Shown here in pieces: positions 54,925 through 62,644 of a stretch of DNA of 64,000 bases; positions within the stretch are counted from its first letter, which is position 1; each line of letters starts with the position of its first letter. A program made the translations under genes and the position numbers. This DNA is from Segetibacter aerophilus (GTDB lineage Bacteria; Bacteroidota; Bacteroidia; Chitinophagales; Chitinophagaceae), in NCBI RefSeq assembly GCF_007991655.1, contig NZ_BJYT01000011.1, positions 124,001 through 188,000 on the forward strand, read 5' to 3'. The notes under the pieces are model-generated. The model searched no databases and was not told the DNA's origin. It saw nothing but the letters and a program-made list of their open reading frames with translations.

Positions 54925-55530
54925 TTACAGGCCAAAATTGACACCTATGTTAACCCCCAAGTTCCTGTTATGTTGTTTAGTGGTTGGTCTAATATCAGTG
55001 ATGCCATGTAGGTAATTAACATCAGCGTTAAACCAGGTATTGGTTGCCAGGCGAACATTTAAGCCGGCCCCACCTGTAAGACCAAAATCGAAAGACTTAT
55101 AAAAATCTTTAGAGTTTACGGTTTGAGTAATGACAGGAGATTCTATTTTGGTTTGCCCTCCGCTAAGAAAGCCGAAGGAAGGACCAACAAATACCTTAGG
55201 TCTTACTTTATGTCCGTAGCTGCTAAAGAAATAAATTGCTTTCAACGGAATCCTGAAGTAATTGAGATCTGAAGTAGTTGTTTGATTATTGGCTGAAAAC
55301 TTTCCGCCCTCAAAAGAATACTTTGCATCCAGACCAATTCCGAAATGTTCAGCTGCACTATACACAAGCGACAGACCTGCATTACCGGCAAGTTTAGTTT
55401 TTCTGTTAGGAGTATTGTCTAACCAGGACATGCCCACCCCGACATTCGGACCAAGAGAAAATTTACTTTGAGCGCCTGCCACCAGACTAAAGCCATTGCT
55501 AATTACTAATGCCAAAAAAAGCTTCTTCAT
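54925..55530 (-). CDS. Outer-membrane porin-like beta-barrel protein
   Basis: 201 residues with a signal peptide (about 1-20) and a barrel-like body that ends in GVNIGVNFGL. Segment FSLGPNVGVGMSWLDNTPNR after the signal is typical of small Bacteroidota beta-barrels. Substrate or partner unknown. Start is the ATG at 55528-55530. Confidence 0.7.
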   Translation of the reverse strand: MKKLFLALVISNGFSLVAGAQSKFSLGPNVGVGMSWLDNTPNRKTKLAGNAGLSLVYSAAEHFGIGLDAKYSFEGGKFSANNQTTTSDLNYFRIPLKAIYFFSSYGHKVRPKVFVGPSFGFLSGGQTKIESPVITQTVNSKDFYKSFDFGLTGGAGLNVRLATNTWFNADVNYLHGITDIRPTTKQHNRNLGVNIGVNFGL

Positions 55531-55790
55531 GCTAAATCAATTTTTTCTCTCCTTAGTCAATTTTAATGCCATTTAGGTTTTTGTGCCGGTAGATGCCAAG
55601 GAAGTAACCAAAAGAAAAAGCAGACAAATGTCAATTTCTTATCATATTAATACGAGTAATCCCACTGGTTAACATGTTTAGAAAAAAATAAAAATTAATT
55701 TTTTTATGAGAAATTGTTTCTACAAATAGAAAAATCCCTTATAGAATAATTTAGAGAACACGATGGCAACATTTTTTACAACAATGCAGT

Positions 55791-56168
55791 ATGGATAGAA
55801 AGAAAGTATTAATTATCGATGATGAAGTAGACTTTTGTTTACTGATGCAATTCTATTTATCCAAGAGAAATTGCGATGTAAGTATATCTCATACACTTCA
55901 TGATGGATTAGGTTTAGTACAAAACAATTCTCCAGATATAGTAATTCTTGACAATAACCTCCCTGATGGTTTGGGATGGCCCGAAGCTCCAAATATTATG
56001 AAAGCTGTTCCTGGTGTACACTTGTTTTTAATTAGCGCTAATAAGCCAGGCAATAAAACTTTTTGCGATGACAAAGACAAAGATGACTTGAATGGAGATG
56101 GAGGTATGCAATGTCATATTGTTGAGAAACCTATCTCCATCACGCAGATCGACAACTTCTTGAAATAG
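55791..56168 (+). CDS. Stand-alone receiver-domain protein
   Basis: 125 residues, a CheY-like receiver: acid pair Asp10-Asp11, phosphoacceptor Asp54 in VILDNNLPDG, and Lys113 in VEKPISI. The loop between residues 84 and 108 is extended by a DKDKDDLNGDGG stretch that resembles a calcium-binding loop and is not usual in receivers. No output domain; it may pass phosphate to a kinase. The nearest kinase is at 49.4 kb. Confidence 0.88.
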   Translation: MDRKKVLIIDDEVDFCLLMQFYLSKRNCDVSISHTLHDGLGLVQNNSPDIVILDNNLPDGLGWPEAPNIMKAVPGVHLFLISANKPGNKTFCDDKDKDDLNGDGGMQCHIVEKPISITQIDNFLK

Positions 56169-56212
56169 GTATACTTTTTTCGAAAAGGATATTATGAATT
56201 AAACCAGAAATC

Positions 56213-56464
56213 ATGAAAGAATCATTTAATGCAGAAAAGGATATTTCGGAGAACGTAAAAACATCTTCGACTGATTCGAAAGAGAACAGTAAAACTACAG
56301 GAGATAGCCAAGTGCAGGATGGTGAAGGCGTTGCAAGGCCGGAGCAACAGAAAAAATCCTATGAGAAGAGTGATGAGCAGCAAGAATATTTACAAGACGC
56401 CAACAACAATACCGCCTCAGGCAATGAGAGCCCGGTACAAGATGGAAAAGGATTGTCGATGTAG
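56213..56464 (+). CDS. Small hydrophilic protein
   Basis: 83 residues, strongly charged and glutamine-rich, without a signal peptide, and probably disordered. It carries an imperfect repeat (QVQDGEGVARPEQQ and PVQDGKGLSM). It follows the receiver gene after 44 bases and may be co-transcribed. Unknown function; the call as a gene is moderate. Confidence 0.5.
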   Translation: MKESFNAEKDISENVKTSSTDSKENSKTTGDSQVQDGEGVARPEQQKKSYEKSDEQQEYLQDANNNTASGNESPVQDGKGLSM

Positions 56465-56492
56465 TTTATACGCACGTAATTTTTTATTCAAG

Positions 56493-56520
56493 TGCCTGGT
56501 ACAGTTAGTGCCAGGCATTT
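56493..56520 (+). terminator. Weak terminator after the small hydrophilic gene
   Basis: TGCCTGG and CCAGGCA stem followed by TTTTGCTT. Lies between the convergent genes that end at 56464 and 56524. Confidence 0.5.
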
Positions 56521-56523
56521 TGC

Positions 56524-57663
56524 TTAAAAAGAAGTTCCGTGAGTTGATTTAATAAGAGCCTTCGCCAAGGGAGGAACTGAATGCATCGTTTGCAAAAACA
56601 AAGAAGTTGAAGTATTTCCACCAAAAAATCTCTGGACATTTCGTCCTACCCATAGCCTCAATGAAAACGCTTTTTTCCAATCTGCCTCGTACTTTTCTTC
56701 CATTATATTACGACTAACTTTTCCTTCCAGAAATAGTTTAATACAATCAAATGATATTTTAGACGAGTGCATCGCCATACTCATACCGTTACCACACAAG
56801 GGGCTGATCATTCCAGCCGCGTCCCCGAGCATGAGGACATGATTTTCAACCTGGGACTTTTTACTAAAACTAATTTGCGAGATTGCTAATGGCTCTTTAT
56901 ACAAAAACTCAGCAGAAGTAAAAACGGACTTTAACTTTGGGTTTTTGAACAACACCTGCCTTTGCATCTCTTCAATTGAATTCCCACAAGATTTTAAGTT
57001 AGATGCAGTTGTTAAATAACAGAGACAACTCTTATCATCTTCAATTTTAGAAAGCCCGCAATAGCCGTTATAGAAGTTGTGTAAGGAAATACTGTCCTTG
57101 TCGTGTTCGTATTTGATATGGTATTTAATTCCAACATAGTTGTTCAGCCTTTCAGTCTTTTGGGATACAAAACTTCTTTTCCACTTAATATCGAGATTGC
57201 TTCTTTTGCCAAAAGATCCCGCGGCGACCTTTGCCCTTACCTGTCGCCCAGCGCTGCTTACTGTGAAAAGGTCATTAGAAAAACTGACGTCAGTTACTTT
57301 ACAATTAGTAAAAACAGTTACCCCTTTTGATTGAGCTATTTTAAATAGCCGGTGATCCAGAGCGTGGCGGCTGATACCAAATCCACCTAAAGGCAGGTTG
57401 AACGAATAAGTTTTACCCTTTACATCCGACAAGTGAAGGGTTTTAATTAAAGGCAAGTTGAAACTTTTCAGATCAGCCCCTATTCTGTGTAAAAAATCCC
57501 AGCTTTCGAGGCTGATATACTCTCCGCAAACTTTATGATAAGGATACTCTTCTTTTTCAAAGAGAACAACGCTGTACTGTGCATCAGCACATTGAATGGC
57601 AAGTGAAAGGCCTGCAAGTCCTCCTCCAATAATGGCTACATCGTATACAAGATTATCACTCAT
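56524..57663 (-). CDS. FAD-dependent oxidoreductase (geranylgeranyl-reductase-like) of the polyketide operon
   Basis: 379 residues. The dinucleotide-binding motif IIGGGLAGLS (11-20), an E at the end of the second strand (VVLFEKEEYP), the CGEYIS segment, and the second FAD motif GDAAGMISPLCGNGM (280-294). The sequence resembles geranylgeranyl reductases and flavin hydroxylases. In a type III polyketide cluster the expected jobs are ring hydroxylation, as in the SrsC-type enzymes of Streptomyces, or saturation of a prenyl chain. It ends the operon; its start overlaps the methyltransferase by 8 bases. Confidence 0.88.
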   Translation of the reverse strand: MSDNLVYDVAIIGGGLAGLSLAIQCADAQYSVVLFEKEEYPYHKVCGEYISLESWDFLHRIGADLKSFNLPLIKTLHLSDVKGKTYSFNLPLGGFGISRHALDHRLFKIAQSKGVTVFTNCKVTDVSFSNDLFTVSSAGRQVRAKVAAGSFGKRSNLDIKWKRSFVSQKTERLNNYVGIKYHIKYEHDKDSISLHNFYNGYCGLSKIEDDKSCLCYLTTASNLKSCGNSIEEMQRQVLFKNPKLKSVFTSAEFLYKEPLAISQISFSKKSQVENHVLMLGDAAGMISPLCGNGMSMAMHSSKISFDCIKLFLEGKVSRNIMEEKYEADWKKAFSLRLWVGRNVQRFFGGNTSTSLFLQTMHSVPPLAKALIKSTHGTSF

Positions 57664-58351
57664 GTTTATAGCTAACGAGGTATCTAAAAGCCCATTTCCA
57701 CTGTATCGTTGCGTTGCTAATACCTGCTTGGCTACAAATTTGGCTTAATTCTTCCTTGGTAAATCCCCGTGCAACGCTTAAGGGCGCATCATTTTTTACC
57801 AGGTAGGATTTCGAAAACAATTGTGTTAGGATTTTTATGGAATAATATGCTATCGTACTCCTTTGCAAATCATTTATGAAAAAACCGATCGTACTGTTTT
57901 CTTTCATCCACGTAAATTGAAACACTAATTCCTCAAAAGTAAAATGATGACAAAATAGACTGGAGAAAATAATGTCAGGTTTACGTTCAAAACTTACCTT
58001 TTTGTAATCGCAAACAATCCAGTTAACATGGGAGAAACTGCTTTGCCTGCTTTTCGCGAAATCAATACACTCTTTCTTTAAATCAATTCCCGTAATAGAC
58101 AGCTTTATATTTTCAGATCTACACCATTTCTGAATGGCCACCAAATTATCACCACCACCACAACCAATTTCGCAGACAGACACTTCCTTTTTATTTTCAA
58201 CCAACTGCCTGAACCCGTCGATTGTAATACTGTGCCCACCCAACCATTTGTTTATAAAATCGAGCTCTTTTAGATTTTGCTTAATGTCTTCAAAAGGAAT
58301 TAATTCTTCGTCTAAAAATTCGGTTTGATATGACCTTTCGGTAAGGTTCAT
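57656..58351 (-). CDS. SAM-dependent methyltransferase of the polyketide operon
   Basis: 231 residues. Class I motif VCEIGCGGGDNL (59-70), ITGIDLKKECIDFA and ICSSLFC-type acidic motif IIFSSLFCHHFTFEELV. By position, overlapping the polyketide synthase by 4 bases and the FAD enzyme by 8, it most likely methylates the phenolic product or a free hydroxyl. C- or O-methylation cannot be decided from the sequence. Confidence 0.88.
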   Translation of the reverse strand: MNLTERSYQTEFLDEELIPFEDIKQNLKELDFINKWLGGHSITIDGFRQLVENKKEVSVCEIGCGGGDNLVAIQKWCRSENIKLSITGIDLKKECIDFAKSRQSSFSHVNWIVCDYKKVSFERKPDIIFSSLFCHHFTFEELVFQFTWMKENSTIGFFINDLQRSTIAYYSIKILTQLFSKSYLVKNDAPLSVARGFTKEELSQICSQAGISNATIQWKWAFRYLVSYKHE

Positions 58352-59427
58352 GCTTTTGATGCAATGAAAGTTTCCATAGTCAGACCGGGGCCAAATGCTA
58401 CTCCGAAAACATTTGCTGCACGGTGCTTTGTCCCTTCCATAATTTCCTTGAGGACGAATAAAATAGTAGGGGAAGACATATTTCCGTATTTGGATAAAAC
58501 AGATTTTGAGCAGGACAGGTCCTCCGCTGAAAGTGAGAGCTTTGACTTAATTACTTCCAAAATTTTCCTTCCACCCGGATGTATGCACCAGTGAGTTATA
58601 TCACTTTGATCAAGGTTGCCTTCGTCTAATGCACTCTTTACTAAAGCAGCTATGTCTTCCTGTATCAGCTGCGGTATATAAGCGCTCAGCTTCATAAGAA
58701 AGCCGGTATTACTTATTTGCCACGACATGTCGTTTTTGCCTTTATATGAAATCTCTGAATAAAAGCTTTTAACCTTTAAAGCGTTGGGAGAAGTTATAGA
58801 ATTCGAGAGCAGCAACGCAGCGCTTCCATCTCCAAATAACAAACTGCTTGCAGCATTGTCGAGGGTAAAATGCTTTTGAAAATGAATAGTACAAAGCTCA
58901 GTGCAAACGATTATAACCTTTGCATTGCTGGTTGAATCACAAATCATTTTTCCAATCTTCATCGCATGAATTGCTGCATAACAGCCCATGAAATTTACAG
59001 AAGTTCTGAAGACTTTATTTGAGAGGCCGAGATCTTCTGCGATTTGTAAGTCTAAGCCCGGCGCACTCATTCCGGTACAGCTAACAGTAATTAAATGAGT
59101 AATTTCTTCAGGTTCAATAAAATTTTTTACACACTCTTTGATGGCCGCTACCGACAGGGCGAGCGCATTTGACTCAAAAAGATCGATCCTGCTATTAAGG
59201 CATTTTTCCCCTGCATCAGGCTCAACAAATTCCCACTCGCTTTCAGGTTTTCCAAAATCAGGCAACACTGAGTAACGGTTTTCTATTTCACTTTGCTTGT
59301 ATAAGAAACTAAGCTTCCGTGCATCATCTTCGTTTAGACGATAAGCCTTTTGCATAAACTTCAGGATCTCTTGTTGCGGGTGGCAATATTGAGGTAAAGC
59401 AGTTCCTATAGATATTATATTAGCCAA
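58348..59427 (-). CDS. Type III polyketide synthase
   Basis: 359 residues. All three catalytic residues of the chalcone/stilbene-synthase family are seen: Cys149 in NFMGCYAAI, His283 in HWCIHPGG, Asn316 in KYGNMSSPT; the terminal GVAFGPGLTMET loop is also typical. It condenses an acyl starter with malonyl-CoA units and often cyclises them to resorcinols or pyrones. The only in-frame start that keeps the family N-terminus (MANIISIGTALPQY) is a TTG at 59425-59427 that overlaps the end of the prenyltransferase gene, so translation is probably coupled. The starter length is unknown; long-chain fatty acyl starters are common in such enzymes. Confidence 0.93.
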   Translation of the reverse strand: MANIISIGTALPQYCHPQQEILKFMQKAYRLNEDDARKLSFLYKQSEIENRYSVLPDFGKPESEWEFVEPDAGEKCLNSRIDLFESNALALSVAAIKECVKNFIEPEEITHLITVSCTGMSAPGLDLQIAEDLGLSNKVFRTSVNFMGCYAAIHAMKIGKMICDSTSNAKVIIVCTELCTIHFQKHFTLDNAASSLLFGDGSAALLLSNSITSPNALKVKSFYSEISYKGKNDMSWQISNTGFLMKLSAYIPQLIQEDIAALVKSALDEGNLDQSDITHWCIHPGGRKILEVIKSKLSLSAEDLSCSKSVLSKYGNMSSPTILFVLKEIMEGTKHRAANVFGVAFGPGLTMETFIASKA

Positions 59428-60283
59428 ATTTTTGAAGCAGAATTATTGTTATAAAAGCGAGGCTGGTACAGGTGCTCGCCAGCCAGTTCATTTGCATTGT
59501 ATGTTTGTAATCGGCAAGGGTTTCGTTCTTCAGCACCTTTAAAAACCATTGAACAAAATATACGACCACAGGGCTGAAAAAGATTAATAAAACAATAAAA
59601 GGTTTATAAAGTTCATGGTTGCGATAATATGACCATAAAAGTGCCAGGGCTAACAAATACATGAGCGAGCAAAAGATGAAAGTTCCCTTTTTTCCCATCT
59701 TCATGCTAATGGTTGTTATGTTGTCTTTTGCATCAGCCTCGTACTGGTAAATCTGGGTAATAGGGTAAAATCCTCCAATTAAAAAAGCGGCGGCTAACAA
59801 ACCTATGAATGACATGTGATTCGTAAGATTCGAGTCAACACCATGGTAGACCATGAAGAAAGTGAGGGCGCCTTGGTTAAAAATCACTGTGAGATATCCC
59901 AATAAGGGGTATTGCTTCAGCCGAATTCCGCGGTAACTATATAAACGCGAGCAAAGGATGTAGATAACAATGCAGGAAGCAAATAAGGAAGACACAAACA
60001 GCGATAAGACAACTGCCACCACATCCATCACGACGGTTACAAAAAACAATTGCTTAGTAGGCGGAGGCGGCTTTTCAATTCCACCTATGCTTCCGTCATC
60101 TCTATCCATATAGCTATTGTAACCATTGCTGGATGGATATACCAGCAAATGAAGAATTACAAAAACCAGAATGGCTCGCGGAACATTTACAGTATCTACA
60201 AAACTGACTGCAAACCAGTAAACGGGCATTAAAAAATAAGAAAAAGGAAAACGAAGTAGCTGTATTGTAGAACGTTGAAGCAA
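59420..60283 (-). CDS. UbiA-family prenyltransferase of the polyketide operon
   Basis: 287 residues with eight or nine membrane helices. Both aspartate-rich diphosphate motifs are present: NSYMDRDDG (56-64) and YEADAKDNITT (181-191). UbiA enzymes attach an isoprenoid chain to an aromatic acceptor at the membrane. The start is a TTG at 60281-60283; no ATG is in a sensible position upstream. It is the first gene of the overlapping operon, which points to a prenylated polyketide. Confidence 0.9.
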   Translation of the reverse strand: MLQRSTIQLLRFPFSYFLMPVYWFAVSFVDTVNVPRAILVFVILHLLVYPSSNGYNSYMDRDDGSIGGIEKPPPPTKQLFFVTVVMDVVAVVLSLFVSSLFASCIVIYILCSRLYSYRGIRLKQYPLLGYLTVIFNQGALTFFMVYHGVDSNLTNHMSFIGLLAAAFLIGGFYPITQIYQYEADAKDNITTISMKMGKKGTFIFCSLMYLLALALLWSYYRNHELYKPFIVLLIFFSPVVVYFVQWFLKVLKNETLADYKHTMQMNWLASTCTSLAFITIILLQKFG

Positions 60284-60466
60284 ATAAATTTTTGTTTTAA
60301 ATATACTGCTAAATGCAATCTCCCTTACAAGCGTTCACATTGGATGTTGCATCGGATGCTAGGATGAAATGCGAGTGAATTGCTAGAACAGCTTGTTCGT
60401 ACTACTCCCGTACCAGCACGTAGCAGATGAAGAACTACAAGGAATGAAATCTGGAGTTAATAGAAA

Positions 60467-60500
60467 AAGGTGCATAAAACCTTTAAAGCTTATGCACCTT
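60467..60500 (-). terminator. Terminator after the disordered small gene
   Basis: AAGGTGCATAA (60467-60477) pairs with TTATGCACCTT (60490-60500). A T-run follows on the minus strand. Just beyond the stop codon of the gene ending at 60507. Confidence 0.82.
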
Positions 60501-60506
60501 CCTGCA

Positions 60507-60818
60507 TTAAGATTGGTTAGCGCCTTTTGCTCCTCCGGCAACTAAACCACCGGTATTTGTATCTGTGGAATCGGGTGCTTCGTTCGCTCTCGGGTTCACT
60601 CTCTCGTTGTCCCTGGTTGTTTCGGTATTAGGGCCACCTACTTTATCTAGAATTACGTTTGGCTGAGGCTTATTAGCTTGTTCGATTTCCTCCTTTGTAA
60701 AGGTGGTGCCTTGAACAGTTACCGTATCTCCTGTTAACTGACCCGTATTTGGTCCACTTACTGACGAGTTCAAATCGTTATCATTTTGGCTGTCTAAGCT
60801 TTTATTTGTGTCTGACAT
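60507..60818 (-). CDS. Disordered hydrophilic protein
   Basis: 103 residues from the ATG at 60816-60818, with no hydrophobic segment and rich in Asn, Thr and Gly. It repeats the word GPNT (SGPNTGQLTGDTVTVQGTTF and GGPNTETTRDNERVNPR). Such sequences are usually unfolded. Unknown function; the terminator supports that it is a real gene. Confidence 0.5.
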   Translation of the reverse strand: MSDTNKSLDSQNDNDLNSSVSGPNTGQLTGDTVTVQGTTFTKEEIEQANKPQPNVILDKVGGPNTETTRDNERVNPRANEAPDSTDTNTGGLVAGGAKGANQS

Positions 60819-60943
60819 AATTTTTACTTTTTGCATGAAACAATAACTAGATAGTAAAAATTGTATGCCATCTTTTCTTGCTACTATGAGGGGGCAAGAA
60901 ATATTTTAACATTAAAAGTCATGACTACCGTTACCCCTACATC

Positions 60944-61144
60944 TTATTTCTTGTACAGCCGTAACATTAAAACATCGTGTGCGGCACTACTGCTTTCATT
61001 GCAAAGGAAATCGTTGGGAGTTGGGATGAGTGGAAGCCGAAGCTGTCCCTGTCTCCATGCAATGTTGATATAGGCATAACTCTGTCCAAATCCCGTAGCG
61101 GAAACCAGACACATACATGCAAAAGCTGCGATACATTTTCTCAT
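60944..61144 (-). CDS. Possible small secreted protein, doubtful
   Basis: 66 residues. The first 21 form a clean signal peptide (MRKCIAAFACMCLVSATGFGQ), but the mature part has no family pattern. Another frame just downstream also stays open, to a TAA after HTMF, so a frameshifted remnant is possible. A repeat pair lies just upstream at 61204-61366. Low confidence. Confidence 0.35.
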   Translation of the reverse strand: MRKCIAAFACMCLVSATGFGQSYAYINIAWRQGQLRLPLIPTPNDFLCNESSSAAHDVLMLRLYKK

Positions 61145-61203
61145 ACAACTTTTTTATTTCGTTTGTTTTTTTGGTTACAAGCAGGAGTTTTCGGTACCAA
61201 CTT

Positions 61204-61229
61204 TTCTTGCGTCGCACACTTGTGCTTTT
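61204..61229 (+). repeat. Intergenic short repeat, copy 9
   Basis: CTTGCGTCGCACACTTGTGC; first base of the core differs. Forms an inverted pair with copy 10. Confidence 0.8.
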
Positions 61230-61341
61230 ATATCCGTATTGATCATGCTTCCCGAGTCGACAAAAAGGTGAAGTTTATAAGGTTCAACTGCTGCGCGAAT
61301 GATATTTCGTGTTTGGGGAAAAAGGCTGATAAATGTTTAAT

Positions 61342-61366
61342 AGTACAAGCGTGCAACGCAACGGTC
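61342..61366 (-). repeat. Intergenic short repeat, copy 10 (diverged)
   Basis: Minus-strand reading GTTGCGTTGCACGCTTGTAC, with one change in the core, so the half-site is damaged. Confidence 0.7.
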
Positions 61367-61405
61367 TTGAGTTCTTGACAAGAGTCCGGCAACAAAAAAT
61401 CTTTC

Positions 61406-62623
61406 TTATAAATTCACTTTCTCTGAAATCACTTCAGGAATTCTTTTTAAAAGTTCTATACAAGCTCTACTGTTGTGGTACGGGCATTTCCACAGTCCCA
61501 CTTTATCCTCGCCGTGCATCACAGAGTAATCTTCTTTGATGCCCCAAAACCATTCGCCGTCTTTTTTATTGAGGATATACTGCTCAATAAACTTCCAGCT
61601 ATTCCAGGATTTGTCAAGAAAAGATTGATAGCCTGTAGCCTGGTAGGCATTATAAAAACCAACCATCGCTTCAGCCTGGGGCCACCAATGTTTTTCTTTA
61701 ATGAGATGCCCTGATGGCAGTTCCTTTTCGTACCACAAACCTCCATCTGCGTCCAATCCCCGTTCAGCCGCTTCAGCAACTTTTATTGACTTTGCTTTCA
61801 CTTTTTCTACCAGGCCTGCCTGCTGTATAATTTCAGCAGCTTCCTGAACCAGCCAGGCAGCTTCTATGTCATGTCCAAAGGATATTGTAGTAGACTTCCT
61901 GTTCCATTTTTCATCAAAAAACAAAATGAGATGGTTCGTCTCTTTATCAATAATGTGATCAAGAAAGATGTTGATTAGTTCTTCGATTTTTTGCTTTAAA
62001 ACAGCATTGGGCCAAATGAGATAAAGGTTCGCAAAGGCCTCCAAAATATGCAGGTGTGTATTCATCGATTTCTTCTCGTTCGAATCTTTTGCACTCAAAC
62101 GGAGGTCCTCTATTTCTTTCCAGTCTCTTGTCAGGGCTTCAATATATCCACCGTAAACTTTCTCGTAACTACGATTGATGATTGACTTATACAGATCTAT
62201 TGCCAGCTGCTTGGCCCTTTCATCTTCGCTTGCTTTGTAGTACTCACTCAAGCCATACAATGCAAAAGCCAAGGCGTAAATTTGCTTCTTTGTATCCAGG
62301 GCGTTTCCCCTGTAGTCGATCGTCCAGTAAACGCCTCCAAATTCTTTGTCAATAAAATAAGAACTGATGTATTTAAAAGCCCTTTCAGCGGTTTGGAGGT
62401 AAGCAGGTTTTTTGACAAGATTATACGCAGCTGAAAAAGTCCATAAAATTCTGCTATTCAGTACCGAACCTTTTGGAGCGTCTTCCTCAACCTTATTTGC
62501 GTTATCTATACGTCCATAAAAGCCACCGTTTTTCAGATCAATAGAATAGGTAAGCCAGTACGCAAGAATGCGATTCAGCTCCTGCTGCATCTCGTTCCTG
62601 TAGTTAATTAAAAACTCCCTCAT
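61406..62623 (-). CDS. N-acylglucosamine 2-epimerase family protein (probable cellobiose 2-epimerase type)
   Basis: 405 residues, (alpha/alpha)6 barrel with an early AYWLTYSIDLKNGGFYGRID and the HLHILEAFANLYLIWPN, SFGHDIEAAWLVQEAAE and EKHWWPQAEAMVGFYNAYQA active-site stretches. AGE proteins epimerise free or disaccharide sugars at C2. Next to the GH130 phosphorylase, the likely substrate is mannobiose, giving mannosylglucose for the phosphorylase. The start is an ATG 21 bases after the GH130 stop. Confidence 0.88.
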   Translation of the reverse strand: MREFLINYRNEMQQELNRILAYWLTYSIDLKNGGFYGRIDNANKVEEDAPKGSVLNSRILWTFSAAYNLVKKPAYLQTAERAFKYISSYFIDKEFGGVYWTIDYRGNALDTKKQIYALAFALYGLSEYYKASEDERAKQLAIDLYKSIINRSYEKVYGGYIEALTRDWKEIEDLRLSAKDSNEKKSMNTHLHILEAFANLYLIWPNAVLKQKIEELINIFLDHIIDKETNHLILFFDEKWNRKSTTISFGHDIEAAWLVQEAAEIIQQAGLVEKVKAKSIKVAEAAERGLDADGGLWYEKELPSGHLIKEKHWWPQAEAMVGFYNAYQATGYQSFLDKSWNSWKFIEQYILNKKDGEWFWGIKEDYSVMHGEDKVGLWKCPYHNSRACIELLKRIPEVISEKVNL

Positions 62624-62644
62624 TTCCTTCTCGCGTTTGATCTT

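Larger units (their letters stand above)
61145..61405. other. Gap with a head-to-head repeat pair
   Basis: Between the doubtful secreted gene and the epimerase. It holds copies 9 and 10 of the short repeat, pointing at each other, 112 bases apart. No gene or terminator found. Confidence 0.6.

Noticed and set aside
55531-55790. Sigma-54 (-24/-12) promoters upstream of the beta-barrel and receiver genes
   Set aside because: TGGCATT-AAAA-TTGAC and TGGCAAC-ATTT-TTTAC lack the invariant GC of the -12 element.
60977-61378. 133-codon open frame on the plus strand near the repeat pair
   Set aside because: Runs across repeat copies 9 and 10 and has no protein-like pattern.
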